A stretch of DNA of 64,000 nt from Lantana camara (lineage: Eukaryota > Streptophyta > Magnoliopsida > Lamiales > Verbenaceae), in NCBI GenBank assembly GCA_037501455.1, contig CM074865.1:13896501-13960500 (forward strand). The letters run 5' to 3'. Below are positions 45,449 to 54,762 of the stretch, one piece after another (position 1 is the first letter of the stretch; each line of letters opens with the position of its first letter). Made by a program: the position numbers and the translations under genes. Below the pieces are notes generated by a model, which had not been told where the DNA came from, made no database searches, and saw only the letters and a program-made list of their open reading frames with translations.

Positions 45449-45796
45449 GAAAATTACAAAATCGGGACATGAAGTGACCCCTACTAGCAATTCCGGGACA
45501 GTAATTTCTCCAGCGACAAAAGTGTGCCAGTAAGTCCCAAAATTTGTCAATTTTAGGACAAAGGTCTCCGGAGCCCACTGATGTGGCGTCGGAGTGCTGA
45601 CGTGGACACAAAATTTTGGGAGTCAATATCCACGTGTGTCCACGTCAGCACTCCGGCGCCACATCAGCACACTCCGGAGACCTTTGTCCTGAAATTGACA
45701 AATTTTGGGACTTACTTTCACACTTTTGTCGCCGGAGAAATTAGTGTCCCGAAATTACTAGTATGGGTCACTTAGTGTCCCGATTTTGTAATTTTC
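45449..45796. mobile_element. 348-bp palindromic MITE, copy 2 (inverted loop)
   Basis: The arms are the same as in 39979-40326, but the central loop is the reverse complement, so the two copies lie in opposite orientation. The element starts GAAAATTACAAAATCGGGACA. No clear target duplication. Together the two bracket the peptide-gene locus. Confidence 0.8.
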
Positions 45797-46084
45797 CCAA
45801 ATAAGAGTGGAGTTCCCAAGGCAGCCCTATAACTTACCTTTTTGACTTTTTATCATTTCTTCAATGTTTCAATGATCAGGTCATGAAAAGAGAATTTTGA
45901 TATACAAATATTCATAAAAAGGTAAGGCATAGTTTTGTCATCAATCAACAATCATATTTGTTCCATGCCGCAGAGAGACTAACAGTTTATTGTAAACAAA
46001 TAAGAAATAATTGAAATGGTGGTATGTAATGAAACTTAATACAAGTGAAAAATAAAAACCCATATAGTATTGCAAAATGTTTTT

Positions 46085-46245
46085 ATCCCTTTATTTTATT
46101 TTACTATCACATTCAGAAATAGAAAAGAAAATTACACGAGCCAACAGTACTTCAGAATAATATTTAACTAATATCACACTCGAACAACGGAAATCAGGTA
46201 CGAGGAAGTACGATTTGCACACCACTGTGAAAGCGAAGACTTAAT
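46085..46245 (-). other. 3' untranslated region of P450 copy 2
   Basis: Matches 4605-4768 beyond the stop of copy 1, including TAATATCACACTC and TACGATTTGCA. Confidence 0.6.
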
Positions 46246-46689
46246 TCAAATCTGAGAAAGAATATCCACCATGCTTGCCCGAGGCAAACACGTAGTCATT
46301 AATGGTTGCGCCTTGCATGCAAGGATTCCACTATTTTCAGCCACATCCTCCGCATCATGACTTATTGTTTGCCAATCAAAGCAGTGAATAAGTGATCCCA
46401 ACGCCAGGCCAATCATACGCATTGCTAATGCCTCTGCAGGGCATTTTCTCCTCCCTGCCCCGAAAGTCAGATGCTTAAACTCTTCTTTCATCATCTTACC
46501 TTCTTCTTTCATAAACCTTTCAGGTTTAAACATTTCTGGATCAGCCCAAACCTCGCGATCACCCCGCACGGCCAACGCATTGGTATATACGATCGTGCCA
46601 CGTGGTATATGAAACCCTCCGATGGTGCAGTCCTGCGAAGTCTCTCGTGGCAGGAGCAAAGGACTTACGGGGTTCAATCTAAGTGCTTC
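46246..46689 (-). pseudogene. P450 copy 2, exon 2, distal third
   Basis: Encodes the P450 core after the K-helix: PERFM, the heme loop FGAGRRKCPAEALA with the Cys ligand (Gly two residues after Cys is Ala, permitted in the family pattern), and a C-terminus like copy 1. It is open from the copia junction to the stop at 46246-46248. The 5-mer GCTTC (46685-46689) is one copy of the copia target duplication. Confidence 0.85.
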
Positions 46690-46871
46690 TGTTAGAGATT
46701 GCTTATATTAGGAATGTTTGACTAAATCCCGTGGAGTGTAATTAGGCCTGATTTGTAGGGGTTTGTTACCTAAGTCAGTTTTATATATTCTCTAGGGCTC
46801 TTCGTCTATTGTAACACAGAACATGCATCATGAATTCAATACAAAAACTTTCCCGAATATCATGTTTAACA
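46690..46871 (+). repeat. 5' LTR of the young copia element
   Basis: 182 bp; TGTTAGAGATTGC...GTTTAACA. One mismatch to 51548-51729. The TATA-like motif TTATATATT is at ~46781. Confidence 0.95.
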
Positions 46872-46883
46872 TGGTATCAGAGC
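46872..46883 (+). other. Primer-binding site (initiator tRNA-Met type)
   Basis: TGGTATCAGAGC directly follows the 5' LTR, the standard plant copia site complementary to the 3' end of initiator tRNA-Met. Confidence 0.9.
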
Positions 46884-46972
46884 AGCGTTAAGATCCTAGG
46901 GACTCAGTATTAACATCATAGTCCTTTACCAAATCTCGAACCCTACTGACTCAGACCCGCAGCCAACCAAAG

Positions 46973-49900
46973 ATGACAACCCCAACCAGTTCCAATACCA
47001 ACCAAGACCTCTCAATCCAACTCGCAGATTTACTGCGAAACAACAACCAAATCCAATCAATCATGCCCAACTCCGATAATCTGTCGATCGGAATCAAATT
47101 AAACAACGACAATTATCCGGTGTGGGCTAGGTTAATGAAGATGGCGATCGGAGGAAGGGGATTCCGATCCCATATAACCGGAAACCCACCAGCCCCCGAA
47201 GAATCCGACCCAAAATATGACCAATGGGAACAAATCGATCAACAGGTGTTTACCTGGATCGTGCAGAACATGGAAGCAAGCCTTGTTAACAACGTCCTCC
47301 AATATCCGACTGCAAAGGCGTTGTGGGAGGGACTCACCACCACCTATGGCACCGGCGGAGACCCGTTGCAATTATTTGACCTTCATCGAAGAGCCAATAC
47401 GCAGAAACAAGGGCAAGACTCCCTGGAAGAGTTCTGGAATAAAATCCAGAATATTTGGATGGCTATTGACCGATGGCAACCTAACCTGATGAAATGCCCG
47501 GAGGATATCAAAGCCTTCAATCAACTAATCCAGGAACAGCGGTTATACCAGTTTCTCACAGGGGTGGATGAGAAGTATGATTCAATCCGGAATGATATCC
47601 TCAAGCAAGAACAAAAACCCTCTGTTGAATCGGCCTATGCCACCATTCGGAGGGAGGCGGCGCGCCTCCACATCTTGAAGGCGACAACCGGCGTAGGGGA
47701 CAATGATTCCGATATTCAAAGGGTTGGATTTGGGCTGATCGCGAGAAGGGAGAAAGGAAAAAATTTGCGCTCAGGTGGTGCCGGCCGTCCCGATACCTCC
47801 GGCAACCGTACATCATCGCGCGAGGATAGATCCGGTCTGAGCTGTGACCACTGTGGGAAGCCAAGGCACACGAAGGAGGAGTGCTTTGAAACAGTGGGTT
47901 TTTCGGACTGGTGGATAGGTAATCGGAAGCCCAGTGTCGGGGGAACACAGAAGGGGGGAAGAAGGGCCAATATCCCAATAAATGGGGGACAGAGCACCGG
48001 CGAAACAGGGGCAAGGGATGTCGCTGCAGGCGTCATCCGTGGAGACGCCGGTGCAGCGGCGGAGGACGTCGGCCGCGCCAACGCCGTCTTCTTCTCCGGC
48101 GAAAGTCTCTCTGACAGAGGCGGCGGCGACATAGGTAAAGGGTTTGGGGGTAATGACCCAAACCCTAACTTCACTTTCTCTTATAATACCGTAAAAGGAA
48201 AGTTGAGACCCCCAAGTTTTGATAAATTGCAAAAAACATCCCTGAATTTGACCTCCTGCGGATTTCACACCCAAAATAATTCTAGAAAATTGTCACAATG
48301 GATATTTGACTGTGGGGCCACAGATTCTATGACTTTTGAATTATCTGATATAATTGATCCCAAGACTCCGGAAAAATTTCATATCCAATGTGCTAATGGT
48401 GAATCAGCTGTAGTAGAAAAAGAAGGATCAGTTCTTGTTACGCCCAAACTCAAATTAAGCAATTGTCTCTATGTGCCGTCATTGTCATGCAAATTGCTAT
48501 CTTTGAGTCAGATTACGAAAGAATTGAACTGTGTGGTCCTGATATATCCTCATTTTTGTTTGATACAGGACATTCATACGAAGGAGATCATTGGGCGTGG
48601 TACTGAGAAAGGTGGCCTTTATTATGTGCATGAAGTGGAAAACCCATCTCAAGCTCTTCTCTCAGTGGGATCTGCGAATACTCAAATCTGGTTGTGGCAC
48701 CGGCGTCTTGGTCATCCCTCATTGGGGTATTTGAAATTGTTATTTCCCTCATTATTTCAGAATAATCAAACATTGAAGTTAGATTGTCAGACTTGTCTTG
48801 CTGCTAAGAGTCACAGAACTGTTTTTAAACCCAATAATACTCGGGTGGACACTGTTTTCTCTTTAATTCATTCTGATGTTTGGGGACCGGCCCCCGTTAC
48901 GAATCAGTTTCGGTTTCGTTACTTTGTTCTGTTTATGGATGATTTCTCCCGTATGACGTGGGTCTATTTTTTGCGACACAAGTCTGAAGTCTTTGACACA
49001 TTTGTGGCATTCTTTAAGATGGTGGAAACACAGTTCAATCACCGAATTAAAATCCTCAGATCAGATAATGGAAGAGAGTTTGTCAATCACGAGATGAGCA
49101 AATTTTTCCGCGCACAGGGCCTTGTTCACCAAACTACTTGCCCCAACACCCCACAACAAAATGGTGTCTCTGAGCGAAAAAACCGTACGGTGCTCGAAAT
49201 GACCCGTGCCATGCTCACCGAATCCAATGTCCCAAATCACTTCTGGCCTGAAGCAGTTGCCACAGCCGTTTATCTCATGAATCGGCTACCGACCAAAGCC
49301 CTAGACCACAAGACACCTCTCTCTGTTCTCCAAACCCAAACTGCCACACCACCTCACCTCACTCTACCCCCTCGAATTTTTGGATCCACTGTGTTCGTGC
49401 ATATTCCAAAGTCCGACCGGAACAAACTAGATCCTTGTGCAGTCAAGTGCGTTTTCATGGGCTATGCTCCACATCAGAAAGGGTATCGGTGTTACAACCC
49501 TACTACTCGGCGCACTCACATCACGATGGATTGTGATTTTGTGGAAAATGAGTACTATTTCCTCACTCAATCTGCGGGTCAGGGGGAGACACAGCATGAC
49601 CCACTACATTGGTTGTGCTATTCCGATGAAAACAGCTCAGGCACAGGACTTCCTTCTTTCGAACCATCCAACAACAGAGAAGTTCTCAGTACCACCACTC
49701 CAACACCCAATGGTTCTCCTCCGGATGATGTCCAAAACGAGGTAAATGAAGCTCTGAACTCTAACTCTGTAGTTCACCATCTTGTTGATAATGATACACC
49801 TGATGCTGCTAACATTGTTTCTGAGGATCCAATAGCAAGTAACAGGTACTCTTTGCCACAGAGGAGTAACAGAGGAGTTCCTCCCCACAGATATTCTCCT

Positions 49901-51535
49901 GATCATTCCTCCCGCACAGCCAAATATCCTATAGGGAACATGGTCAAGGGGAGTATGTCCAGCTCGGCTAAAGCTTTCTTTGGGAGCCTATGTACAGAAG
50001 ATATCCCAAAAACTGTACAAGAAGCCAACCAAAACCCAGAATGGAAGAAAGCCATGAAAACAGAAATGGATGCTCTGATAAAGAATGAGACTTGGGAGAA
50101 ATGCAGAATGCCAAAAGGAAAGAGGCCGGTTGGGTGTAGATGGGTGTTTACGGTAAAACACAACGCAGACGGCTCAGTTGAAAGGTATAAGGCCAGACTG
50201 GTAGCAAAGGGATATACACAGACCTTCGGAATTGATTACTCCGAGACCTTTTCCCCGGTGGCAAAGTTGGACACGGTACGGGTATTGCTCTCTATTGCTG
50301 CTAATCAGGATTGGCCCTTGCATCAGTTTGATGTCAAGAACGCCTTTCTGCATGGTGACTTATCAGAAGAGGTTTATATGGAGCCACCTCCAGGGTTTAC
50401 AGATGGCTTTGACAGGGACGAAGTGTGTAAGCTCCGTAAGGCCCTGTATGGGCTGAAACAGTCTCCACGGGCTTGGTTTGGCAGATTCACCTTGGCAATG
50501 CAGCGCCATGGGTATGTTCAGAGTAACTCCGACCACACTCTTTTCTTGAAACGACGAGGAGGATTGATCACGTGTTTGATTATATATGTGGACGACATGA
50601 TCATAACAGGGAGTGATATAGAGGAGATAGGCCAACTCCGGGAAAATCTCTTTAAGGAGTTCGAAATGAAAGACCTTGGAGGATTGAAGTACTTCTTGGG
50701 AATCAAAGTGTTAAGGTCAAAGAAGGGAATTTTCCTCTCACAGAAGAAGTTCATCCTCGACTTGCTTGCAGAGACTGGGATGCTTGACTGTAAACCAGTC
50801 GAAACTCCGATACAGGTAAATCACAAGCTGAAAATAGAAGAAGGTGGGGAACCAGCCGGAAAAGAACGATACCAACGCCAAGTTGGTAAACTGATCTATT
50901 TGTCACACACAAGGCCAGATATTGCGTATGCTGTGGGGATCGTGAGCCAATTTATGCATCAACCACAGAAGGAACACATGGAAGCTGTTGTTCGAATTAT
51001 CCGGTATCTTAAAGGCACGGTAGGGACTGGAATTATGTTTGGGAAGCATGGTCATCTAGAAATAGAGGCTTACACTGATGCAGATTGGGCCGGGAATCCA
51101 AATGATAGGAGGTCTACATCTGGGTTCTTCACACTTGTTGGGGGGAATGTAGTGACATGGAGAAGTAAAAAACAGAAGGTAGTAGCTTTATCCAGCGCCG
51201 AAGCTGAGTTCAGAGGCATAGCTAAAGGAGTGACTGAGGTACTCTGGGTAAGGAAGCTACTATCAGAAATGGGGATGAGTCCAACGAGCCCAAGCATCCT
51301 AAAATGTGATAACAAGGCTGCTATCAGCATTTCCGAGAACCCGGTCCAACACGACAGAACGAAACATGTTGAAGTGGACCGACACTTCATAAAAGAAAAG
51401 CTGGAAAGTGGTGTCATCTCAATTCCCTTTATCAGGTCCGAAGATCAGCTTGCAGATATCTTAACCAAAGCCGTCACAGGTCAAACATTTCACACGGTAC
51501 TGAGCAAGTTAAGGATTGGCGACCCCATCACTTAA
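46973..51535 (+). CDS. copia Gag-Pol polyprotein, intact, 1520 residues
   Basis: Single ORF with all domains in copia order. Gag/UBN2-type capsid region occupies roughly 30-235. The CCHC zinc knuckle is at 291-304. The protease motif is at D446, where the text reads DCGAT rather than the usual DSGAT. Integrase has its HHCC finger (H576, H581, C605, C608) and catalytic D635, D698 and E734, the last two separated by 35 residues as required. Reverse transcriptase has DVKNAFLHG (D1120) and YVDDM (D1207-D1208). RNase H has TDADWAG (D1369) and the C-terminal KHVEVDRHFI. No frameshift or stop. The ATG lies ~100 bp after the primer-binding site, the first strong start. Its function is self-replication by reverse transcription and integration. 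The only unusual residue is the Cys in the protease active site. Confidence 0.95.
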   Translation: MTTPTSSNTNQDLSIQLADLLRNNNQIQSIMPNSDNLSIGIKLNNDNYPVWARLMKMAIGGRGFRSHITGNPPAPEESDPKYDQWEQIDQQVFTWIVQNMEASLVNNVLQYPTAKALWEGLTTTYGTGGDPLQLFDLHRRANTQKQGQDSLEEFWNKIQNIWMAIDRWQPNLMKCPEDIKAFNQLIQEQRLYQFLTGVDEKYDSIRNDILKQEQKPSVESAYATIRREAARLHILKATTGVGDNDSDIQRVGFGLIARREKGKNLRSGGAGRPDTSGNRTSSREDRSGLSCDHCGKPRHTKEECFETVGFSDWWIGNRKPSVGGTQKGGRRANIPINGGQSTGETGARDVAAGVIRGDAGAAAEDVGRANAVFFSGESLSDRGGGDIGKGFGGNDPNPNFTFSYNTVKGKLRPPSFDKLQKTSLNLTSCGFHTQNNSRKLSQWIFDCGATDSMTFELSDIIDPKTPEKFHIQCANGESAVVEKEGSVLVTPKLKLSNCLYVPSLSCKLLSLSQITKELNCVVLIYPHFCLIQDIHTKEIIGRGTEKGGLYYVHEVENPSQALLSVGSANTQIWLWHRRLGHPSLGYLKLLFPSLFQNNQTLKLDCQTCLAAKSHRTVFKPNNTRVDTVFSLIHSDVWGPAPVTNQFRFRYFVLFMDDFSRMTWVYFLRHKSEVFDTFVAFFKMVETQFNHRIKILRSDNGREFVNHEMSKFFRAQGLVHQTTCPNTPQQNGVSERKNRTVLEMTRAMLTESNVPNHFWPEAVATAVYLMNRLPTKALDHKTPLSVLQTQTATPPHLTLPPRIFGSTVFVHIPKSDRNKLDPCAVKCVFMGYAPHQKGYRCYNPTTRRTHITMDCDFVENEYYFLTQSAGQGETQHDPLHWLCYSDENSSGTGLPSFEPSNNREVLSTTTPTPNGSPPDDVQNEVNEALNSNSVVHHLVDNDTPDAANIVSEDPIASNRYSLPQRSNRGVPPHRYSPDHSSRTAKYPIGNMVKGSMSSSAKAFFGSLCTEDIPKTVQEANQNPEWKKAMKTEMDALIKNETWEKCRMPKGKRPVGCRWVFTVKHNADGSVERYKARLVAKGYTQTFGIDYSETFSPVAKLDTVRVLLSIAANQDWPLHQFDVKNAFLHGDLSEEVYMEPPPGFTDGFDRDEVCKLRKALYGLKQSPRAWFGRFTLAMQRHGYVQSNSDHTLFLKRRGGLITCLIIYVDDMIITGSDIEEIGQLRENLFKEFEMKDLGGLKYFLGIKVLRSKKGIFLSQKKFILDLLAETGMLDCKPVETPIQVNHKLKIEEGGEPAGKERYQRQVGKLIYLSHTRPDIAYAVGIVSQFMHQPQKEHMEAVVRIIRYLKGTVGTGIMFGKHGHLEIEAYTDADWAGNPNDRRSTSGFFTLVGGNVVTWRSKKQKVVALSSAEAEFRGIAKGVTEVLWVRKLLSEMGMSPTSPSILKCDNKAAISISENPVQHDRTKHVEVDRHFIKEKLESGVISIPFIRSEDQLADILTKAVTGQTFHTVLSKLRIGDPIT

Positions 51536-51547
51536 CTTGAGGGGGAG

Positions 51548-51729
51548 TGTTAGAGATTGCTTATATTAGGAATGTTTGACTAAATCCCGTGGAGTGTAAT
51601 TAGGCCTGATTTGTAGGGGTTTGTTACCTAAGTCAGTTTTATATATTCTCTAGGGCTCTTCGTCTATTGTAACACAGAACATGCATCATGAATTCAATAC
51701 AAAAACTTTCCCGAATATCATGATTAACA
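51548..51729 (+). repeat. 3' LTR of the young copia element
   Basis: 182 bp, identical to the 5' LTR apart from one base near the end. Preceded by the polypurine tract GAGGGGGAG. Confidence 0.95.
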
Positions 51730-51843
51730 GCTTCCTTAATAACGCAGTGGAGGTATGGAAGCTTAGAAAGATCAGAATCATCAATCAGGCGGTGCCCTAC
51801 GTGCTCGTCTATCTCGTTTTGAACTTTTTTCAGGACTTGAGGG
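51730..51843 (-). pseudogene. P450 copy 2, exon 2, middle piece
   Basis: Minus-strand codons read KKVQNEIDEHVGHRLIDDSD and LPYLHCVIKEA, matching copy 1 text before the K-helix. It is bounded by GCTTC (copia duplication, 51730-51734) and CTTGAGGG (hAT duplication, 51836-51843). No stop is present. Confidence 0.85.
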
Positions 51844-52013
51844 CATGGTTTGCAGGAACGGCTCCGGAACGGGCGGAACGGAACGGGAACGGCAGTCTCC
51901 GTTCCGCTGTTCCGGTATGGAACGGAAATCGACCTGGAACGGCGATTTTTTGCATTGGAACGACGTTCCGTGGCTTTAAAGCGGAGGAATGGAACGGAAC
52001 GGCCATACTAAAT

Positions 52014-52375
52014 TTAGATTCCATCTCCAGGATAACTTATTATTGGTAAACGCTCCCTGTGGCCTTGCAATACTGCCATATAAAGTGGCCTAACCCCTCC
52101 AGGATACGTGATCATTGGTAAATGCTTGTTCTTCTGAATCATTTCCTCGGCTAGCCTTCTTGTTCCGAATTTCAGTGTCCTCGTGTTTTTCCATTTTTTT
52201 GAGTAATTTAGAAACAAAAAAGTGATGTCCTTGTAGAGCAGCTAAATGCAGTTTCTCCTCCTTGTGTTATCTGGGCTTTGTATAAATCAGGATCATCCAT
52301 CAATAAAGCTTCAGCCTTCTTCCGGTCACCTTTCTGTGATGCTTTCTGCAATGGTGCGTGCTTCTTGAAATAATC
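52014..52375 (-). pseudogene. Captured ankyrin-repeat (PGG/ITN1-like) gene fragment
   Basis: On the minus strand from ~52372: YFKKHAPLQKASQKGDRKKA then LLMDDPDLYKA and ITQGGETA, followed after a short frameshift by AALQGHHFFVSKLLKKME, and later KNKHLPMI...GVRPLYMAVLQGHRE. These are the A and B helices of plant ankyrin repeats as found in the ITN1/PGG-domain protein family; the KNKxLPMI...PLYMA order is characteristic as I recall it. Frameshifts (around 52246 and 52130) and loss of repeats make it noncoding. It is presumably copied from a host gene elsewhere. Confidence 0.75.
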
Positions 52376-52606
52376 TTTCCCTATTTAGCATTCAAGATGA
52401 TATACTATAAGAGTCCATACTAAATTGGAAATAAAATTAGTCGATGTTAATTTGAACAAAACCCACAAAACCCAAAAGACGTTCAGCAAATTCTACCATT
52501 TAATTTTACTTTGATTACATATCTTTTCCTAATTCTATCATATAATTTTATTTATTTATTTTTATATTAGTTAACGATGTTGCCACATGATATTGTTAAT
52601 AGTTAG

Positions 52607-52735
52607 ATGCCTCCGAAACGTGATATCGGTTGGGAGTTTTGTGAATCTATCGGTGAAGGTAAGAATGTAAAATGTATATTGTATACATGGTTTGCTAGTG
52701 ATTATAAGAATATGTGCAATCTTTTATTTGAATAA
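52607..52735 (+). pseudogene. hAT transposase N-terminal (BED finger) fragment
   Basis: ATG at 52607 starts MPPKRDIGWEFCESIGEGKN followed by VKCIL, matching the start of plant hAT transposases (xRDxGWEF...VKCNFC). The second half of the zinc finger is lost (an expected Cys pair is degraded) and the frame soon ends. This supports the superfamily call made from the TSD and TIRs independently. Confidence 0.65.
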
Positions 52736-52934
52736 ATATAACAAATCTAAATATAATACTAATTGATTCTAATATAAAACTACAAATTAAAATGAGTTTT
52801 AAAACAATTTTTTGGGATTTTATACATCTTTTTGGGAAGTGGCCGCGTTTTTGCCGCGACCGTTCCGCGTCATTGCAACGGAACTGGAACGGTGGTCTCC
52901 GTTCCGTTCCCCGCGACCGTTCCGGCGAACCATG

Positions 52935-53013
52935 CTTGAGGGTTGTTGAGGAGAAGTGTCATTGTCCATTCCGTTGTAGCTACTGAAGTATCACTGCCTC
53001 CTTGAAGAAGTGG
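52935..53013 (-). pseudogene. P450 copy 2, exon 2, first piece
   Basis: Starts at a splice acceptor (CATCGTAG before 53013) with PLLQGGSDTSVATTEW, the I-helix region with the SDTS form of the AGTDTS motif. It ends at the hAT duplication. With the other two pieces, and one copy of each duplication removed, exon 2 totals 624 bases, the length in copy 1. Confidence 0.85.
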
Positions 53014-53200
53014 CTACGATGAAGAAATATATTATAACCAGTTAATTATTTTCTTGGAAAGATATTATTACATATGATATACGCTTATGAAATTAAACTT
53101 TATAAAGCGATAAATAATGCAATTAGCTAGTAAATAGCTTCTTACTGACAATTGTCAATGAACTCAGAAAGGAAAAAAATTCAGGATTTGGAGATCTTAC
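53014..53200 (-). other. Intron of P450 copy 2, 187 bp
   Basis: Donor GTAAG (complement of 53196-53200) and acceptor AG at 53014-53015, same position and phase as in copy 1. This gives the likely ancestral intron size. Confidence 0.85.
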
Positions 53201-54113
53201 CACAGAGAGGGCCCTAAGAACATCATCGGTATAATACTCAGGATCTGTTTCTTGTAACGACAATAGCACGTCAATAATGGTTTTCCCTTAATTTGTTGTC
53301 CAAGATGGTGCCTGATCTCCCACGAATCCCGTCCTGGAAAAACTTGTCCACCTTCTCCTGGACGGCCTTATACTTTTTTTCTGTTTTCGTAAACCATCTC
53401 AGCCATGGAATAAAGTCGTGCGCCGTTGATTCGCTCACCAACTGATTAACCTCAATAAAAATGTCTTGAAGTTCCTTACCCTCCCCTGAGTTGAACTCAT
53501 TCTTTCCGTAATATCTGTTCCCAAAAACTATCCTCGTCAGGACATTGAACAGCGGCTTAAATATTACACTCCTCATCTCAATCACGCAGCCTGGATTTTC
53601 TGAAGAGACCTTAAAAAGATGGCGAATCAGTGTTCTTACTTCATCCAGGCGGACGTGAGATAGGGATTGTATGCGTTGGGAGGATAGAAGCTCGACAGAT
53701 AATATCCGTCGAACGTTTCTCCAATGGTCTCCAAGTGGTGACCAGCCAGCACTCCTGAAGTTGTAGCCTATATATTTTCCAAACAGAAATTGGGGCCTGT
53801 TAGCTATGATGGGATCGTTAGTTTTGGAAAAGCATTCTGCAACTGCTGAAGGGGAGTTCATGATAACGGTGAGACGGGAGCCGAGTTGCAACTAGAAAAC
53901 GGGCCCGTATTTATTTGACAGACGATGAAAGGTCTGTTGCATAGGGTTCTTCAACAGGTGAATGTTGCCTATAAGTGGAAATGTTAGAAAGGGGCCTGGA
54001 GGAAGATTGCGAATCTTGCGAAGGAGATTTTGAGTTACCAGATGTAGGTAAAAAAATAATGGAAGATACAAGAATATGATCAAGAACAGGCCCATCGATG
54101 GAATTGGAAACAT
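53201..54113 (-). pseudogene. Cytochrome P450 (CYP81-like) copy 2, exon 1
   Basis: Starts at ATG 54113 (MFPIPSMGLFL) with a hydrophobic anchor, LPPGP hinge, NRPQFLFGKY and WRNVRR. TAG at 53892-53894 replaces a Ser codon (TCC in copy 1) after 73 residues. A net 4-bp insertion near 53285 shifts the frame just before the end of the exon. Length is 913; minus 4 gives 909, a multiple of three, so no other length change occurred. These lesions are independent of those in copy 1. Together with the two insertions in exon 2 the gene is dead. A short N-terminal peptide of 73 residues is all that could be made. Confidence 0.9.
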
Positions 54114-54757
54114 GAAAGTAGTATGTGTCTTTGTCTTGGATGAAAAATTGTCGGGCCCTTCTATTCTAATTTATAAACCAGGATCCAGGAACCTGGAACA
54201 TTTTTAAAATGAAAAAATTATTTAGAACAGGTCTTTCATTAGAACACATCATCTGGCAAAAGCTAGCTTTGACTAAATTAATTAATAACCTAGCAACTTG
54301 TTTTTGTGAACCCCAAAATTATTTAAATTATAACCCTTCTCCTTGGGCATTATAGCACTTTTTAATTTCAATTAGTATTAATCATTATGACATGAAATCA
54401 GCATAATGATGTAAAATCTTGCTATTTTTAACTGGTCTCAACGTTATGTTTTGAACGCAATTCTTACGTGTATAGTTCATGTGCCCATTTCCGTACTTTG
54501 ACTTCATTTCGCAATTCAAAAGAATTAATATACATGATTTTATCATTCAAAATAAAATATTATTTTTAATAAAAAGATAAGAATAAAATTGATGTTTTTA
54601 TTTTCCATGGTAAAAATATTATATTTAATTAAAATTTATAGTAGAAAAAATAATAATATAAATTAAAATTTTTAAATAAATATTTTGTTTGTGCACTTCA
54701 ACTTCGCTTCTCATATATAAGGGTGGGCTTCATGTGGATATTGTATGATTTGTGTTT
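54114..54757 (-). promoter_or_regulatory. 5' flank of P450 copy 2
   Basis: Shares blocks with the flank of copy 1 (CTTGGGCATTATA at ~54341 and similar text at 19590; CATGGTAAAAATATTATAT). It is cut at 54758 by the second copia element, ~650 bp from the ATG. No firm core promoter motif. Confidence 0.4.
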
Positions 54758-54762
54758 ATAAT

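Larger units (their letters stand above)
46690..51729 (+). mobile_element. Young, structurally complete Ty1/copia retrotransposon
   Basis: LTRs of 182 bp at 46690-46871 and 51548-51729 begin TGTTAGAG and end TAACA. They differ at one base (T/A, five bases before the end). Target duplication is GCTTC (46685-46689 and 51730-51734). The primer-binding site TGGTATCAGAGC starts at 46872; the polypurine tract GAGGGGGAG ends at 51547. One uninterrupted gag-pol ORF fills the interior. It is inserted antisense into exon 2 of P450 copy 2. Everything visible is consistent with an autonomous, recently active element. The LTRs contain TTATATATTC (46781-46790), a likely promoter. Confidence 0.95.
51844..52934. 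mobile_element. hAT element carrying an ankyrin gene fragment, 1091 bp
   Basis: CTTGAGGG at 51836-51843 recurs at 52935-52942 (8-bp duplication). TIRs are CATGGTTTGCAGGAACGG and, in complement, CATGGTTCGCCGGAACGG, with GGAACG subterminal repeats (51860-51990 and 52840-52930). The interior contains a BED-finger transposase start (52607 on plus) and a host ankyrin-repeat fragment (52014-52375 on minus). The transposase is a remnant only, so the element is nonautonomous. It interrupts exon 2 of P450 copy 2. Confidence 0.9.

Noticed and set aside
47132..48274. Antisense ORFs of 79-153 codons within the intact gag-pol
   Set aside because: Shadow frames of a strongly coding region with no independent support.
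51681..52049. 122-codon plus ORF joining LTR, P450 antisense and hAT repeats
   Set aside because: Chance open frame across three unrelated sequences.
53271..54113. P450 copy 2 exon 1 as two functional ORFs
   Set aside because: Alignment with copy 1 shows one exon split by a TAG at a Ser codon; the internal Met is not a plausible start because it would lose the membrane anchor.
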